Source: Ceratodon purpureus (Eukaryota > Streptophyta > Bryopsida > Pseudoditrichales > Ditrichaceae). Taken from it: DNA of 64,000 bases. The notes beneath the pieces are model-generated. The model was given only the letters and a program-made list of their open reading frames with translations, searched no databases and had not been told where the DNA came from. Made by a program: the position numbers and the translations under genes. This document shows, in pieces, positions 47,848 through 59,653 of this stretch (its first letter is position 1; every line of letters begins with the position of its first letter). The stretch lies in contig CM026423.1 of NCBI GenBank assembly GCA_014871385.1, positions 25,096,468-25,160,467 on the forward strand, written 5' to 3'.

Positions 47848-48120
47848 ATGGACCATACTTTGGGTTCAGCAGACTTCGAAGAAGAAGGTTCATACGAGGG
47901 TTTTCTAGACATAGGATGCATTCTTCTGCTTTTATTTTATGTTTTCTATTGTTGTTTAAATTGTGCAAAAGTTAAGAGGAAGGAGCATAGGAGGAAGAAG
48001 TGCAAGTGTAGAAGTAGTCCTAAATGGACAGAAGTCGAGATCCAAGCTATGTGGAATGACTTCTATGAAGGGATGTGTGAGGAAGAGATGGACAATCTAG
48101 AGAATGCAATGAAATGTTAG
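47848..48120 (+). CDS. Small putative single-pass membrane protein, 90 residues
   Basis: ATG seven bases after an acceptor-like TTTTGCAG. The protein begins MDHTLGSADFEEEGSYEG, has one strongly hydrophobic stretch (IGCILLLLFYVFYCC, residues about 24-38), a basic segment with HRRKKCKC, and an acidic tail (CEEEMDNLENAM). No family is recognised. It lies inside the GTAC-rich territory and may be an accessory gene of that element or the last exon of an unrecognised gene. Confidence 0.35.
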   Translation: MDHTLGSADFEEEGSYEGFLDIGCILLLLFYVFYCCLNCAKVKRKEHRRKKCKCRSSPKWTEVEIQAMWNDFYEGMCEEEMDNLENAMKC

Positions 48121-48248
48121 CTTCTTGTGGTTTTAGTAAGCAGCCTGTAGATAGAATTTTAGAACATTTCTTGTACAACTTTATGTATTTAAAAATTAAA
48201 GAATTGCATTTTCTGTATACCTGGTCATTGTTGAAGTATGCAGTATAC

Positions 48249-48452
48249 CTCTACGTTCTTCGCCGCTGGGATTGCCACCCCTATAACTCGAGACATTAGT
48301 AACAAAACTAGTACACTGAGTACAGAATTAGTACACTATGTACTCATTGAGTACACTATTCAGCTTTACATTTCACATGAGATGATATGAAATGGGAATA
48401 ATATTTGGCAAAGTTGCATGACCATACCCTGATGATGTAACAGGCTGTTGTT
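48249..48452 (-). repeat. Copy of the second intron and exon edges of the RING-type gene B
   Basis: These 204 bases match 52738-52941 in the same orientation without any gap (offset 4489), about 90-92% by eye. In gene B this interval is an intron (52776-52910) with the adjoining ends of two exons. The copy keeps five GTAC at 48311, 48320, 48331, 48340 and 48351. It is therefore a fragment of another genomic copy of the family, made at DNA level and not from mRNA. Confidence 0.85.
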
Positions 48453-48726
48453 TAAGGGTCGAAAAGGTGGTGGGGGTGTCAATGGGTTTGGGAAACACCT
48501 CCATTGCTCCGAAGTGAAACACTTCTTTTAAAGCCCAATGGAACGAGCCCATCAGTTCCCATGTACTGTTGAAACATGATGGACTCTAGTGTTATCCCAA
48601 ACCCTTGACTCTTAATCCTGATCAAACACGCCTTAAATATAAGATCGGGAGACTAATCCCAATAATTATGGGGTAATTACGACAACCGAGCAGAATTGTT
48701 CGAAGTTCACAGTGTGTGAGAATAAT

Positions 48727-48790
48727 GTACATCATGTACAATATCTGTATACACTGTACACTCTGAGTACAAGTAGTACACCATTTGTAC
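48727..48790. repeat. Phased GTAC cluster
   Basis: GTAC at 48727, 48736, 48756, 48767, 48776 and 48787; intervals 9, 20, 11, 9, 11. Surrounding sequence to 49351 has no supported gene and is very AT-rich from 49100 on. Confidence 0.8.
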
Positions 48791-49351
48791 ATTAATGGAC
48801 CGTTGCACTGCTTGGGAAGAGACAAGACTCTGTTCAATCGAACTTGATTGACTTCAAAACCAAAATACCAGACATCAAAATTCGAGTCTTGCAGAAATCT
48901 GAGATAGTTTGAGTGAAGTGCGAAAATTGAAATAACAGGAGTGCAGTGCGATGGACTTGTGCGAGAGAGAGAAGCATTGAATCCAGTATGCGGCATTTGC
49001 GAAACTGTGCCGCCAACGCTGTTTTGTGGAATCTTCGAACTTGCTCTTTATATTGTACACTACTCGAATTGAATTATTGAAGAGCAGGTTCCTTCACTGT
49101 ACTTTTTTACTTTGTTTTAATAAAAATTTAAAAACACTTATTTATATTATATTGGTATATACTTTTGAAGCTTGAAAAAACTATTTACTCGGATTTCAAT
49201 ATCTATATTATAATCATTCTTTTAATACAAAAAATATTTGTAATACAAAAAATATTTGAAAGCATTTCAGAATTATAAGTAAATGACTTTGCTACCATGG
49301 TTTAGAGAAAAGTAAGTAATCTTTAATATAACTTAAAGAAATTTGAAGAGG

Positions 49352-49858
49352 ATGTCCAATTCGTTGGAGGTTGTTGCTTGTGAGACCATTTTACAAAATC
49401 TACTCAACCGTATGTCAAATGGAAACGACCCGTGGGATCAAGTGGCTTGTTCTCCATCTTATACTCCACCAGCAACAATTACATTTCAAGACATTGAGAA
49501 TGCTCGTGCAGTTTCTTCAACTTGGAAAAGAAAAATTGATAATAGTCCTGAATACGCTTGCTTGAGGTTGGCAAAGTGGGACTATGATTCATATACAGAG
49601 TGCCACTGGATTCCGAAAGATGAATATCAGTCGTATCGATTTAACGTGAACTGGAACATCTTTAAGAATTCTTGGGCCCTTGCAGAACCAATCGGCAATG
49701 AAAGATTGGAGACGGCGTCACTAGGCGAATTAAGTTGTTGTGAACTCAATCATTTGAGGACCTTGCTTAGTGATACTAGGAATCACACTCTCTGGTTGCA
49801 GCCAGGAGAAAAGGTGGTTCCAAGACCGTACATTTGGGTCTCACCAAAACATCGATAG
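49352..49858 (+). CDS. Hypothetical protein, 168 residues
   Basis: Single ORF from MSNSLEVVACETILQNLLNR to VVPRPYIWVSPKHR. It has a high content of W, N and C and no low-complexity sequence, which favours a real protein (for example RLAKWDYDSYTECHWIPKD). No domain is recognised. It is preceded by 250 bases of AT-rich sequence. AT-rich codon use is unlike the GC-richer RING and SET genes nearby. Confidence 0.45.
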   Translation: MSNSLEVVACETILQNLLNRMSNGNDPWDQVACSPSYTPPATITFQDIENARAVSSTWKRKIDNSPEYACLRLAKWDYDSYTECHWIPKDEYQSYRFNVNWNIFKNSWALAEPIGNERLETASLGELSCCELNHLRTLLSDTRNHTLWLQPGEKVVPRPYIWVSPKHR

Positions 49859-50514
49859 ACCAGAATTAAAAATTTCCTTTACTATTGTAGCAGATTCTCT
49901 TTGAGCAAGATTTCATGTCTGCATTGTACTTTAAAGATGAAATTAATGGAGAATTTTTAACAACAATTTCTATTTGATGGCAATTTTATATTTAATTTGA
50001 TTGTACTGCTTGAATTCTGCATCCATATATTTCCCTACGTGAACCAGGTTCAGAAATTGAGATATTGCAATGCAAACACTGTGAGAGAGCTTTGCTTTGT
50101 AGTTTATATTTTATATTTGAATTTCAAAGACTAATAATATGGACTCTTCATATCTGATGCTTGGACTCTCATCTCATTTAAGGCACTTATAAAATTCCTA
50201 TCCAATGTGCTAAGTAGATGAAGAAGAAAATAACATTAGGCATTGTGAACAAAGAGACTGGCAATTTTCATTTAAGTCCAATAGAAGCTAGCAGTGGACA
50301 GAAATGATACAGAATGTATAATATAGTAATAAAATGTACAATTTCTGTACATATAGTACAAGATTTGTACAGAAATAGCAGGAGCTGCCAGTCTTTCTGA
50401 AGGGCATGAATGTTTGGTTAATGTGAATTTAGAAGAAACGGACTGTGGTCCACGCTTAGGAAGAACAGACTGTGTGACCCGGGACTACATGCGACAAATC
50501 AGACCTCTGTACTA
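49859..50514. other. Intergenic DNA with a phased GTAC cluster at 50336-50370
   Basis: GTAC at 50336, 50347, 50356 and 50367 (intervals 11, 9, 11). Otherwise I see nothing in this gap between the 49352 ORF and the 3' end of the SET gene. Confidence 0.7.
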
Positions 50515-51877
50515 TCATTTCATAGAGTTAGCAAGAAGATCGACTACAAGAAGAATAGGGGGTTCTTCGGTTACAATGTCACGGCAGTGAGTGCTACCAC
50601 ACTTACAATGGAAAGGAAAAACGGCATCAACAGCATTCACTTCTGGTCTCTGAAAACTACAACCATAGTCCCAGGTTAGTTCTTCAAATGCTGGAATATT
50701 AAATCGTGCGAAGTAGGCAACATGGTACACTCCACCATGGTTGCTGCTGACTCTCACTGGCACGTCAATAAGGTTGGCGTCCTCACATCTGATCAACAAA
50801 CGAACACATGTAGTGAGAAATGGAGAAAGAAACCAACTACATGCATGAATCCTCAATAGTGCTATACCCACAATTAGACAAATTTACAAGGGATCCAGTG
50901 CACAAAAAATACTCATACCTGTGGTTTACAAATCGGGAGACATTAGAGAGATTTGTGCCGTCTATGCACAACGCAACATCATCGTTTACTACTTGCTCAG
51001 ATTTCCAATCAGCATCTAGTGCTAGTGTAAATGCCTCTGATTTCCCTAGCTTCGCAGTAGCCCTCCGTTGCATGAGCTCCGCATTTGTAACAATCTCCCC
51101 TGCATATTCAAACACAAAACTCCCTTTCTGAATGGGGCTAGTTGCTCGTAGTCCCCACCCCTTCGAACCAGTCCAAAACACTTGAAGGGGAATGGATAAC
51201 CCCCGCTGACTACTCTGTTGCCACACGACCACTTGCAGCTGCAGCCATCATTGCATTCTTGAAGAAAAACCCTGTTGGTATGACCAGGGCATGAAGAACC
51301 TTCCTCGGGTGAACATGTTAATCCACAGAATACTGTCTCCTCCATCAAACCCTGACCAACACCACAAAATAGTGGACCAAGGTACCAATCAGTACACATA
51401 GTAGAAGTTCGTACTAAAGAACAACACAGAAATAACAAATTGGTACACAGAGCAGTTCACAAAGAACAATTGCGTACAAAGAAGATAATGTCAAACCAAC
51501 AGAAAGTAGGAAACCTTGATTCCTTGCAATGTTGGTCGTATTGGTCGTAAAATATACTTATCCATTTTGAATTAGACAATACTTACGGGTTGGTACAGGA
51601 GAGAACTACGTAGCCGACCTCGTGTTGTATACGCTGAGTGGACAAGGTTTTGTAGCCCACAGGTGCATCCTCTCCCAAGACAACCATTTTCGCAACCAGT
51701 GCAAGACTCCGGGAAAACCAATTTCATCTTACTCAAGTGGGTAGATGCAAGTGTGGATGCTCTGGAGTGAGGAATGTACGTGAATTCCTCTAAAGCATGA
51801 AGTTCCTTACCTGGCACCCACACCGAGACTGGAACGCGTTCTAATCCATTCGACAAGTCGCGTGCATCATACCACAA
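50515..51877 (-). CDS. SUVR/SU(VAR)3-9-like SET-domain protein (5' end uncertain, one frame break)
   Basis: Histone-lysine methyltransferase family, by homology probably H3K9-type and nuclear. The first visible exon (from 51877, after an acceptor CCATAG) reads ARDLSNGLERVPVSVWV and continues to a cysteine cluster (CTGCENGCLGRGCTCG), as in the region before pre-SET in plant SUVR proteins; it ends at a good donor (CCC/GTAAGT, 51585). Then come pre-SET (ECNDGCSCKWSCGNRVV), SET motifs (GWGLRA, FVFEYAGEIVTNAEL, NVSRFVNHRCEDANL across an intron 50926-50793, LTWDYG) and post-SET (CKCGSTHCRD). The NHSC motif reads NHRC here. Near 51208 the frame changes by one base between GNRVV and QRGLSIPLQV, so the copy is broken or the sequence has an indel. 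Upstream exons may lie in, or be shared with, the gene at 52196. Confidence 0.75.
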
Positions 51878-51880
51878 ATG

Positions 51881-52218
51881 TTCCTATGGACAGAAACGCA
51901 ACCTCAAAACTGTGTAAGCCCCTAATCCAAATTCTAGTATTGGAGAAGCTACAAGTGTAAATCAAAAAATCAAAACTGGTCCGGTTGCAGCGACCTCCTC
52001 GACCAACTAGGAAACCGCTGCAACACTGAAGGGGCTGCGGGCATCAACGTTCCTATGGACAAAAACACAACCTCAAAACAGTGTAAGCTCTTAATCCAGA
52101 ATCTAGTATTGGATAAGCTACAACTGTAAATCAAAAAATCAAAACTGCTCCGGTTGCAGCGACCTCCTCGACCAACTAGGAAACCGCTGCAACACTCAGG
52201 GGGCTGCGGGCATCAGCG
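51881..52218. repeat. 169-bp tandem duplication between the SET gene and RING gene B
   Basis: 51881-52049 and 52050-52218 are direct copies, about 90% alike with no gap. On the minus strand each copy ends in TTGTCCATAG or CTGTCCATAG/GAAC, an acceptor-like sequence. The copies differ at one key base: the right copy gives CCCCTGA (a stop for gene B), the left copy CCTTCAG. Confidence 0.85.
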
Positions 52219-55200
52219 GGCGATTGAGGATCGGTCCTCCTTTGCTCACTTTCGGCTTTGAATGCTTCTTCTTTTTGTTGTCGCGCTTTCCCTGTTTCTT
52301 GCCTACTCCAACCCGCTCCTCTTGAATGTCCGCGTCGTCTTCAAGAGAATCGCCCTTCTGCTGATCACCAAGGTTCGCCCGCTCAGTCTGATTTTTGAGA
52401 ACTCTGCGCTTCTTCCTCGAGCCTGTGCCCTCGGCCTGGTCTGCTTCTTCGTCTTGGTCTTTCTGCTCCCTATCCTTTCGCTTCCTTGTTTTAGCTATAA
52501 CTGAGCCCTCGGCTTGGTCTACATCTTGTTCTTGATCATTCTGCTGTCTACCTGTTCGCTTTTTTTTTTTAACTGTAACTGTCCCTCCTTCCTTCTCCAA
52601 ACTTACACCCCTTGTCGGCTGAATTCGCAGTGGGGCTTCCCCGACATTCCGCTTTCTTCCTCTTGAATCTGCCTTATTCTTACAACGAACTTCGGCCTGA
52701 GTATCGGATACTTCAGGTTCTCCGGCATCAAGCATTCCTCTACGATCTTCGCCGCTGGGATTGCCGCCTCTATAACTCGAGACATTAGTAACAAAACTAG
52801 TACACTGAGAACAGAATTAGTACACTAAGTACTCACTAAGTACACTAATCAGCTTTACATCTCACATGAGATGATATGAAATGGGAAGAATATTTGGCAA
52901 AGTTGCATGTACATACCCTGATGATGTAATTGGCTGTTGTAATGTTCCCCCGGTTGCTCCATGCTCCTCCATGATGATTTCAACTACCCCTGCCTCTTGC
53001 TCCTGTCTTGTAATTGTTCCCTCCCCACCCCCCACATCCGCAGTGGATATCACTGGTGTATCACCCTGCGCTGCCTCTTGTCCCCCTGGCCCCAACAGAC
53101 CTCCGTCATCTTCTCCTCCGACTGCAATGGTGTTCTCAATTACATCTGTAATTCTTTCGTCCCCACAACCCTCACCCGCAGTGGGTATCACTAAAGTATC
53201 ACCCTCCGTGAATTCATGTCCACCAGGCCCGAAGACACCTCCCTCATCTTCTCCTACACTCGCAATGGTGTTTCCAATTACATCTGTAATTGTTCCCGCC
53301 CCGACCCCCTCACCCGCAGTGGATATCGCTAATGTATCACCCTCCGAAATATCTTGCCCCCCGGGCCCCAACGCAGCACTCTCATCTTCTCCTCCGCCTG
53401 CAATGGTGTTCTCAATTGCTTCGTGAACTTCAGCTTGTACCCCTACCTCTTTGACTGTGCTAAGAACTTGGTCCTCCATAAATCCAACATTCGTTGGTGA
53501 ATCCCTTCCTCGCATGTCAGTGTCGATGAGCTCCTCATCGTCGCTTCCTCCACATTCGGTGCCATGCTCTATGCAATGTCAAGTAACACATAGTACATTA
53601 TGGTTTGGACTGGAGTCTAAAATGTACAAACAATGTACAAATAATCTGGACTTGGCTATAAACAGTGTACAACTTTGTACACATAGTACAAATGAGCTGT
53701 ACAAAATGGAGCACAGTACTCTAGTAACACTAAAGAACAGTACAAACAAAGGTAAAACACTACTTAGATATGATCAAGAGGTGCAAAGAGTACAAGTGAA
53801 TGGACAGACACAAGCTCAATACAATTCGAAGTACAAACAGTCCAACCGGAAACATGGACATATCGCAACTTCACGAAACAAGTGCATTGAACATACAAAC
53901 TATACGACAGTACCAACTATACAATAAACTATGTAATTCTATGTACAAACATATAACATCATGTACGTATACAAAAACGCCAAGGTACTAGCTCTGACCA
54001 CACTGCATTACAGAGTACGCAATATCAACTGACTTGGTCGAATCATTAAAATAAAGAATATGAATATACAAACAATACCTCCGGCACTACAAACTTTACA
54101 ATACAACTATTCCTAGTGACACGTCCTTAGAAGCCTTGTACCCAAAAAATGATAGAGATCATAGATGTACAAAAAGGTATATTGTGTACAACATTACCTT
54201 CTATGAATTGCATGGCCTTAAGATATGCTCCAGCGGCTTCACTTCTAGCTGCTAAGTCTGCAGTAGTAGTAGATGCACACTCCGTGCGCATCTTGATCCA
54301 CTCATCACCTCCGCCGCCAGGACGTCCCCAACCATGCACACCTCTCCATCCGAAACTCATGATCCATTCGATGGGCTGAACCTGTTTACAGTCTGGAGCA
54401 TAACATTCTGAGCCACGGGTAAATACTACCAATGCACACCATGGGTGGTAGACGTGCCTACAACTAGAGACAATGATCTGTGAATGGGGAAAATCAAATC
54501 CACAAAGACTGCAACCGCCTATGTCAATGGGTCCTCCAGTATTGCCTCCTTCCCCAATTGAGTACACCAAGGGCAGTGGTCTCATATGCAAGCCAGCACT
54601 TCCACGTCCAAGGTGTGCATGCTCCGCTTGAAGAGCCTCGACCTGCATCCGCTTCAGTGCCACTGATTCGCTCTGAATTGAGAGACTCTTCTCCAGTTCA
54701 GAAACAGTCTTCTGTATACTCTTCGCAGTGTTTCGCTCGCTTTGTACTAACTCAGAACATGCTTTCACTTTCTCCTCCAAGGCCGAAAGCGCCGACGAAT
54801 CCATTGTTCCCTTAGACCTAGCTCCCGCTAAATCCTTCTCGTACGTCTTCAGCCTCTTCTTCAAGATACGAACCACCCCCGCATTGTGCTCAATTTTTTT
54901 AACTTGTTTCTCTTTGGTCCGAGTAGCCACCCGTTCACCCTCAATCCTTGCCTCAAGCTCCATGTTCTCCACCGCCAATAATTTCTCCACGTACTCTAGC
55001 CGGGAGCCGCTGTCATCTCCATCTGTAATCTTTCCGCCCACTGAGCTACCCCTCCCTTCGCATACCTCTGAGTGAAGCTCTCGAGGATCCACTGGAATCT
55101 TTCGCCACGCGCCTCGTTGAGCTGCAGTTCCCTCCTTCGCCTTTACAAGCTTGACGACGTTACGAGCATGTGTCTTACGCTGAGTTAGATTTGTTGCTGC

Positions 55201-55954
55201 ACCGTAGGCGGCCCAATTCACCTTCTCGTTCTCCTCCTCCAAGACTATCCCCCTAGCCATCTTGTGGGGGAGCAAGTGAGGCAGAGCTTCCCGTTGATAG
55301 AGAGCCGCCATGAGCTCCTGAACCCTCTTCCTTATTCGTTTCTTTTTTATGGATTTCCAATAGTACCCATTTCGCCCTTCCTTACCAACTGGCTCGCCAA
55401 AAAGGGCCACACACTTCTCATCATCGAATGGTTCTCCCTTCCATCTTGTAAGCTTCATGGGATCAGCTCCTTTGTCCTCAAATCCGTACTTCTCCGTGAA
55501 GAATGCCCGATTCAGCAACGGCGGTGGGTCTGATAGCTTCGGTAGCTCCTCGCTGTCCCTCAAACCGTCACTGTCTGTATCTTCTTCGTCATCATCTCCG
55601 TCGTCTTCCTCTGCATGCGCATCTACTTCCCCCTCCTCCTCCTCCTCGTCCTCCTCATCCTCCCCCTCGTCCTCCTCCTCCTCCCCATCCTCCTCCTCGT
55701 CCTCGTCGTCCTCCTCGTCCTCCCCATCCTCCCCATCGTTGGAGCTGTCCCTATCCTCCTCTTCCTCCTCTCCGCCGTCACTGTTTGCCTCCCCTGTGTC
55801 CTCCTTCCTCCATGGTCTCATCTTCTTCGCCGTCCCCAACCGAACCGCTGCCCCTCTGGTTTTGGGCTGCCAATGCCAGATCGGTAAGTCTGGACATGTC
55901 TGTCCCACGCCCCTTTGATCCAGAATTGGCGCCCTTGCCCCTAGTCCGTGCCAT
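52196..55954 (-). CDS. Coiled-coil RING-H2-like protein, copy B, with 46-residue repeats and basic C-terminus
   Basis: Exons about 55954-54198, 53573-52911 and 52775-52196; both junctions keep phase. The N-terminus (MARTRGKGANSGSKG) runs into a long acidic tract; a one-base frame change near 55795 separates the two. Next come the family region FGEPVGKEGRNGYYWKSI, MARGIVLEEENEKVNW, a coiled coil (KQVKKIEHNAGVVRILKKR onward) and RING-H2-like spacing C-x2-C-x13-C-x-H-x2-H-x2-C-x10-C-x4-C beginning CSLCGFDFP. Exon 2 holds three 46-residue acidic repeats, exon 3 lysine-rich stretches (VKKKKRTGRQQ, KKKKHSK) that should act as nuclear signals. It may be a nuclear ubiquitin ligase or structural zinc protein; the function is inferred from the fold only. 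An alternative is that this gene continues into the SET gene. Confidence 0.7.
52990..53420 (-). repeat. 138-bp (46-codon) tandem repeats in exon 2 of RING gene B
   Basis: TCATCTTCTCCT recurs at 53106, 53244 and 53382, exactly 138 bases apart, with a partial fourth unit to the left. Each unit encodes an acidic, Gly/Thr-rich peptide containing a variant of ENTIAGGGEDE, then GPGGQ and ISTAGEG. The exact multiple of three keeps the frame open. Confidence 0.85.
53574..54197. other. First intron of RING gene B, with GTAC clusters
   Basis: GTAC occurs at 53593, 53624, 53635, 53667, 53677, 53686 and 53699 and more loosely to 53990. Donor G/GTAATG at 54197 and acceptor CATAG at 53574 fit the flanking exon phases. 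The small plus-strand ORFs here are chance. Confidence 0.75.
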
Positions 55955-57063
55955 ATCCCCTGACTCACAGTACATGCTACATCAACATTAGTACATTTTA
56001 CCCTAATCAGTACACACCGCACACTCCTTTTCCCCTTTTAAACCCTAAAACATTAGAAGAGAGTGTTCTCGATCCAGAATCACGGAGTCTGAATTAGGAT
56101 AGAATGAATAACGCATGATAGTAATATGCTAAAACCTAACCTCTGAAGGAAAAGATAAGGGGAGTACCTCTAGTACAAACTCGTACGCACTGTACAAATT
56201 GAAGTACCGCTGTAGATTGAAAATCCCACCTACCACAGCCACAAAACGATATTATGAAGATGTAAACTATGCAATAAGATTCTGCTCCGCAAATCGACAG
56301 AGGCAATGCCAAAGTATGCAAACCCAAAGAAGAGAATAGCAATTAGACGAACTAAATCTGAAGTTAAATGTATTACTAACTCTACAAATGCTACAACTCT
56401 AACCCTGGAAATTCAATCAAAGGCAGCCCACAAAAACTCTACGAAACCCTAACCCATCCATGTTAGCAATCTGCGCATTGCAAAATTTTAAATATCAAAA
56501 CCAATGCAAGAGGACACACATGTGACGCACCTTAATCCGGCTCAACAGAATGCAGTAGCTGAACTCGCCTCCCTTGCTTGCGCCGGCAAGAAACTAAACC
56601 TAATCAAGAACCGACTCCTCACCTACTCACTCCACGCCAATCTCCTCCCTATCAGCACCTCCATCTCTACCGAGAGTTGCTGCGCTTGAAAGAGTTCATT
56701 GTTGCACTCCCATTAAACTTCTATCTTCAGAAATTAAGCGCTCTAACAAACCTTCGAGACTAGATTCAAACGTGGACATGAGGGATCCTCTCTCCTAGCG
56801 AGGCAGACGACGCTTGACACTTGCTAGAACTGCGCGCGAAGGAATGGATACAAAACTCTCCTTCCCCCAACCCAAGCTGCGAGACGACTATCACCTGTTG
56901 TACCCAGTCTGTTCTAATTCTGACCGGGTGGCGCCGATTAAACCACGGAAACCTTCGGTCACCGGTTGCCCTCCTTGACAAACCTTTGGTCACCGGTTGT
57001 CCAAGTATGGGATTTGACAGATTGCGTCCCAACAACCGCTACCTCCGGTTGAAATTGGATTAA
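55955..57063. other. 5' flank of RING gene B and gene-poor DNA
   Basis: GTAC at 56164, 56173, 56183, 56192 and 56204 (intervals 9, 10, 9, 12) lies about 200 bases upstream of the likely start. Near 56965-57000 GGTCACCGGTTG occurs twice, 32 bases apart. Plus-strand ORFs at 56504-56689 and 56821-57063 have no recognisable features and I do not call them. Confidence 0.5.
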
Positions 57064-57559
57064 TGCACGGCAGTACTACATGGTTGGTGCACAACTGTCA
57101 TCTGGTGAACGATAAACTATTTGGAATTGGATGAACTTGCGATGAAACTTCAAAACACAATATGGAATGCACTTTAACATTGTAAAAACACAATATGGAA
57201 TGCCCTGTATCATTTTAAAAATTGATCTTGATACATATTGAATCTCAAATTAGTCATTGCCAATATATTTAATTATAATGTAGTATAGTGAAACATAGTG
57301 AAATATAGTTATTACAATATTTTTAGATAATGGAAATATATTTTGCTGAAATTGAATTGTACAATGTAAAATGGAGACCTGTAGCTAAGATAATTCGTGA
57401 ATAATATATATTTTGACCAAAGAGATTCAGAAGAAGATACTCTATTATAATTCACGAACCCGACGATTATTAGTGAATCATAGTACAAGTTATTAAGAAA
57501 ATTCAATAGGCTATTTAATAAATTAATAGTTGTAAATATCTAGTGTAATTTTTTCCCTT

Positions 57560-58135
57560 CTGTACTTGTTCTTATTTATATTTGTGCATTCCAGTATATT
57601 CCTTTTCAATGCTATGGGAATTTATTTTTTTATTTTTGTCCCAATTATTTATCAATGTATGAATAATTAATCTTAAAGTATGCATAGTAATTTTAGAAAA
57701 AACCATATTTATAATAATTCAAATAATATTTACATATTTACAACATTACTTAATCAATCAATCAAGCTTCATATATAGTGTGAGAGTAAATGATGAATTT
57801 AATATGAAGTTAGTTTATCGCATAATATGGTTCTAAATATATAGATCCATATTTGAACCTTCCTTATTTATTATTGTTTATGTTTGTGCATTCAAATATA
57901 TTCAATTTCCAATACTATTGGATTTTATTTTTTTATTTTTGTCTCAATTATGAATCAATTAATGAGTTAATTTTGAAGTATGCATATTAATTTAAGAAAC
58001 AAGCATATTCATAATGATTCAAATACTATTGAGACATATTTAACATTACTTTTAATCAATCAAACTAGCTTCATACCTTTCGGATTCATAATTGATAATT
58101 TAATATGAAGTTATTTCATCGCATAGTATAATTGA
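57560..58135. repeat. Diverged tandem duplication of about 305 bp
   Basis: The order TTATTTATATTTGTGCATTC, TTTATTTTTTTATTTTTGTC, AAGTATGCATA, TTCAAATA, ATTACTTAATCAATCAA, TTTAATATGAAGTTA, ATCGCATA appears from about 57565 and again from about 57873 with many substitutions and small gaps. Non-coding and very AT-rich. Confidence 0.65.
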
Positions 58136-59218
58136 TATTTAACTTCCAAAAAATAAATGTAAATCACATTTAGAATAGTTGATGTACTTCATTGTTGTGG
58201 GAGATTAAATTATAAACAATACACAACTAGATTTTAAAGCAAAAATAATTGAAGTAGTACATTAAAATAAAAATAACAATCATAAATTGGTAGTACTACA
58301 AATTTTCTATCCAAAGTAGCATCTTATCATCATTAATAATATGAGACATTATTAATCACAAGTACTCTTGAAATTGAATCCTCTATTATAATTAAATTTA
58401 TTTAGACATAATATATAATCACATTCAGAATATTGTAAGATCATTACATGCTAGAGTTTTGAACGTGAATTTACACGATTTCTTCATTTTTACTACAAAC
58501 TATGCTTTGATAATTTTAAAAAAAAAAAATCTCCCAAAGTTATTTACACCCTATTGGACTTTAATCTGAACTTAGATTATATTGTACACTGAATTCTAGA
58601 ATAAAACATTGTTAGATCTGAAGAAATGCAAAACCGAACGCCATGACAACAAATATTTTTATAATAACAATTATAACCTGTACAATATAGTTGGAATATT
58701 TTCACTTGATTTTGATAATGTTGATTTCAATAATTATATTTTTTGTCATACAATTTAAGAAAACCATAGATATAACATCTTATATTTTTAAAGATTGCAA
58801 AGACTTCAAATTAGTCTTGAAGAACAATACATGGTCAACTTTATTTCGCTCATAATTTCTAAAATTTCTTTTTAAAAAACGTTTTATTTATCACAAAGAG
58901 GAAATCCTTATGCGGCTTTAAGCGTCCTCCAATGGAAGCCCTGGTTGGTGGGCCTCAGTTTATCGCCAAGTTGCCAACTGTGAGCCCCATTGGATACCCC
59001 CAAAAGATAACGCCCTTGTCTTGAAATAGGTACAGTATGTGCTGTTTACAGACAACACATCATGTGCCTTGCCTAGATACACCATTTGATAGTGGTGGCA
59101 AGTTCGACCTTTCTAGATATTGACTCACCAAAAGTTTCCAAATATATATTTAGGCGACGTGGCACACTGTGGAGCTTCGCGGTGACGCATTACGTCATCA
59201 CCATATATGCATAACTGT

Positions 59219-59241
59219 TGGAGTTACGAAGTAACTCCAAT
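59219..59241. other. Perfect inverted repeat, 10-bp arms
   Basis: TTGGAGTTAC, three bases GAA, then GTAACTCCAA. It lies alone in the 5' part of a GTAC-containing stretch. No T-run follows, and I see no gene for which it would be a terminator. Confidence 0.6.
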
Positions 59242-59653
59242 ATCATATAAGAAATTGTACAGGTTTCTATACTAATTTGTACAATATGTACCTTTCTTTG
59301 TTCGTTGTGGACGATATAAGGTACTTTTTGTATCACGAGTTGAATTTCTTTGCAAGTCGAAGTAGACTTTGAGCCCATGGAAAACAGATCCAAATTTGGA
59401 GTTATGATGAGAGCTGGAAGTGGACGTTGGGAAATGTTTCAAGGGCGATACCACCATCTTATCAAACATTGTGGCACAAGAATTGGTTGATGTTGGTGGA
59501 AAGTTGATTAAATTAAATCTCAGTCACACAATAATAGGTGGCGCCAATACTCAAAATTGACCCAACCGTGGAAAAAACAATAATCAACATGGAGATAATT
59601 CTAAATCTCCAAGAACGAACACACTCCCACCAAACTGAGTAAGATCCCTGAGG

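Larger units (their letters stand above)
57064..59653. other. Long AT-rich region without genes
   Basis: It contains a diverged tandem duplication (57560-58135, listed separately), a GC-richer island at 58900-59200 with no ORF, and a 23-base hairpin at 59219. GTAC motifs are sparse (59270-59330). AACCGTGGAA near 59565 resembles the end motif seen at 4000 and 30960. Confidence 0.55.

Noticed and set aside
56504-57063. Small plus-strand ORFs upstream of RING gene B
   Set aside because: Short, featureless, overlapping in different frames; no splice or homology support.
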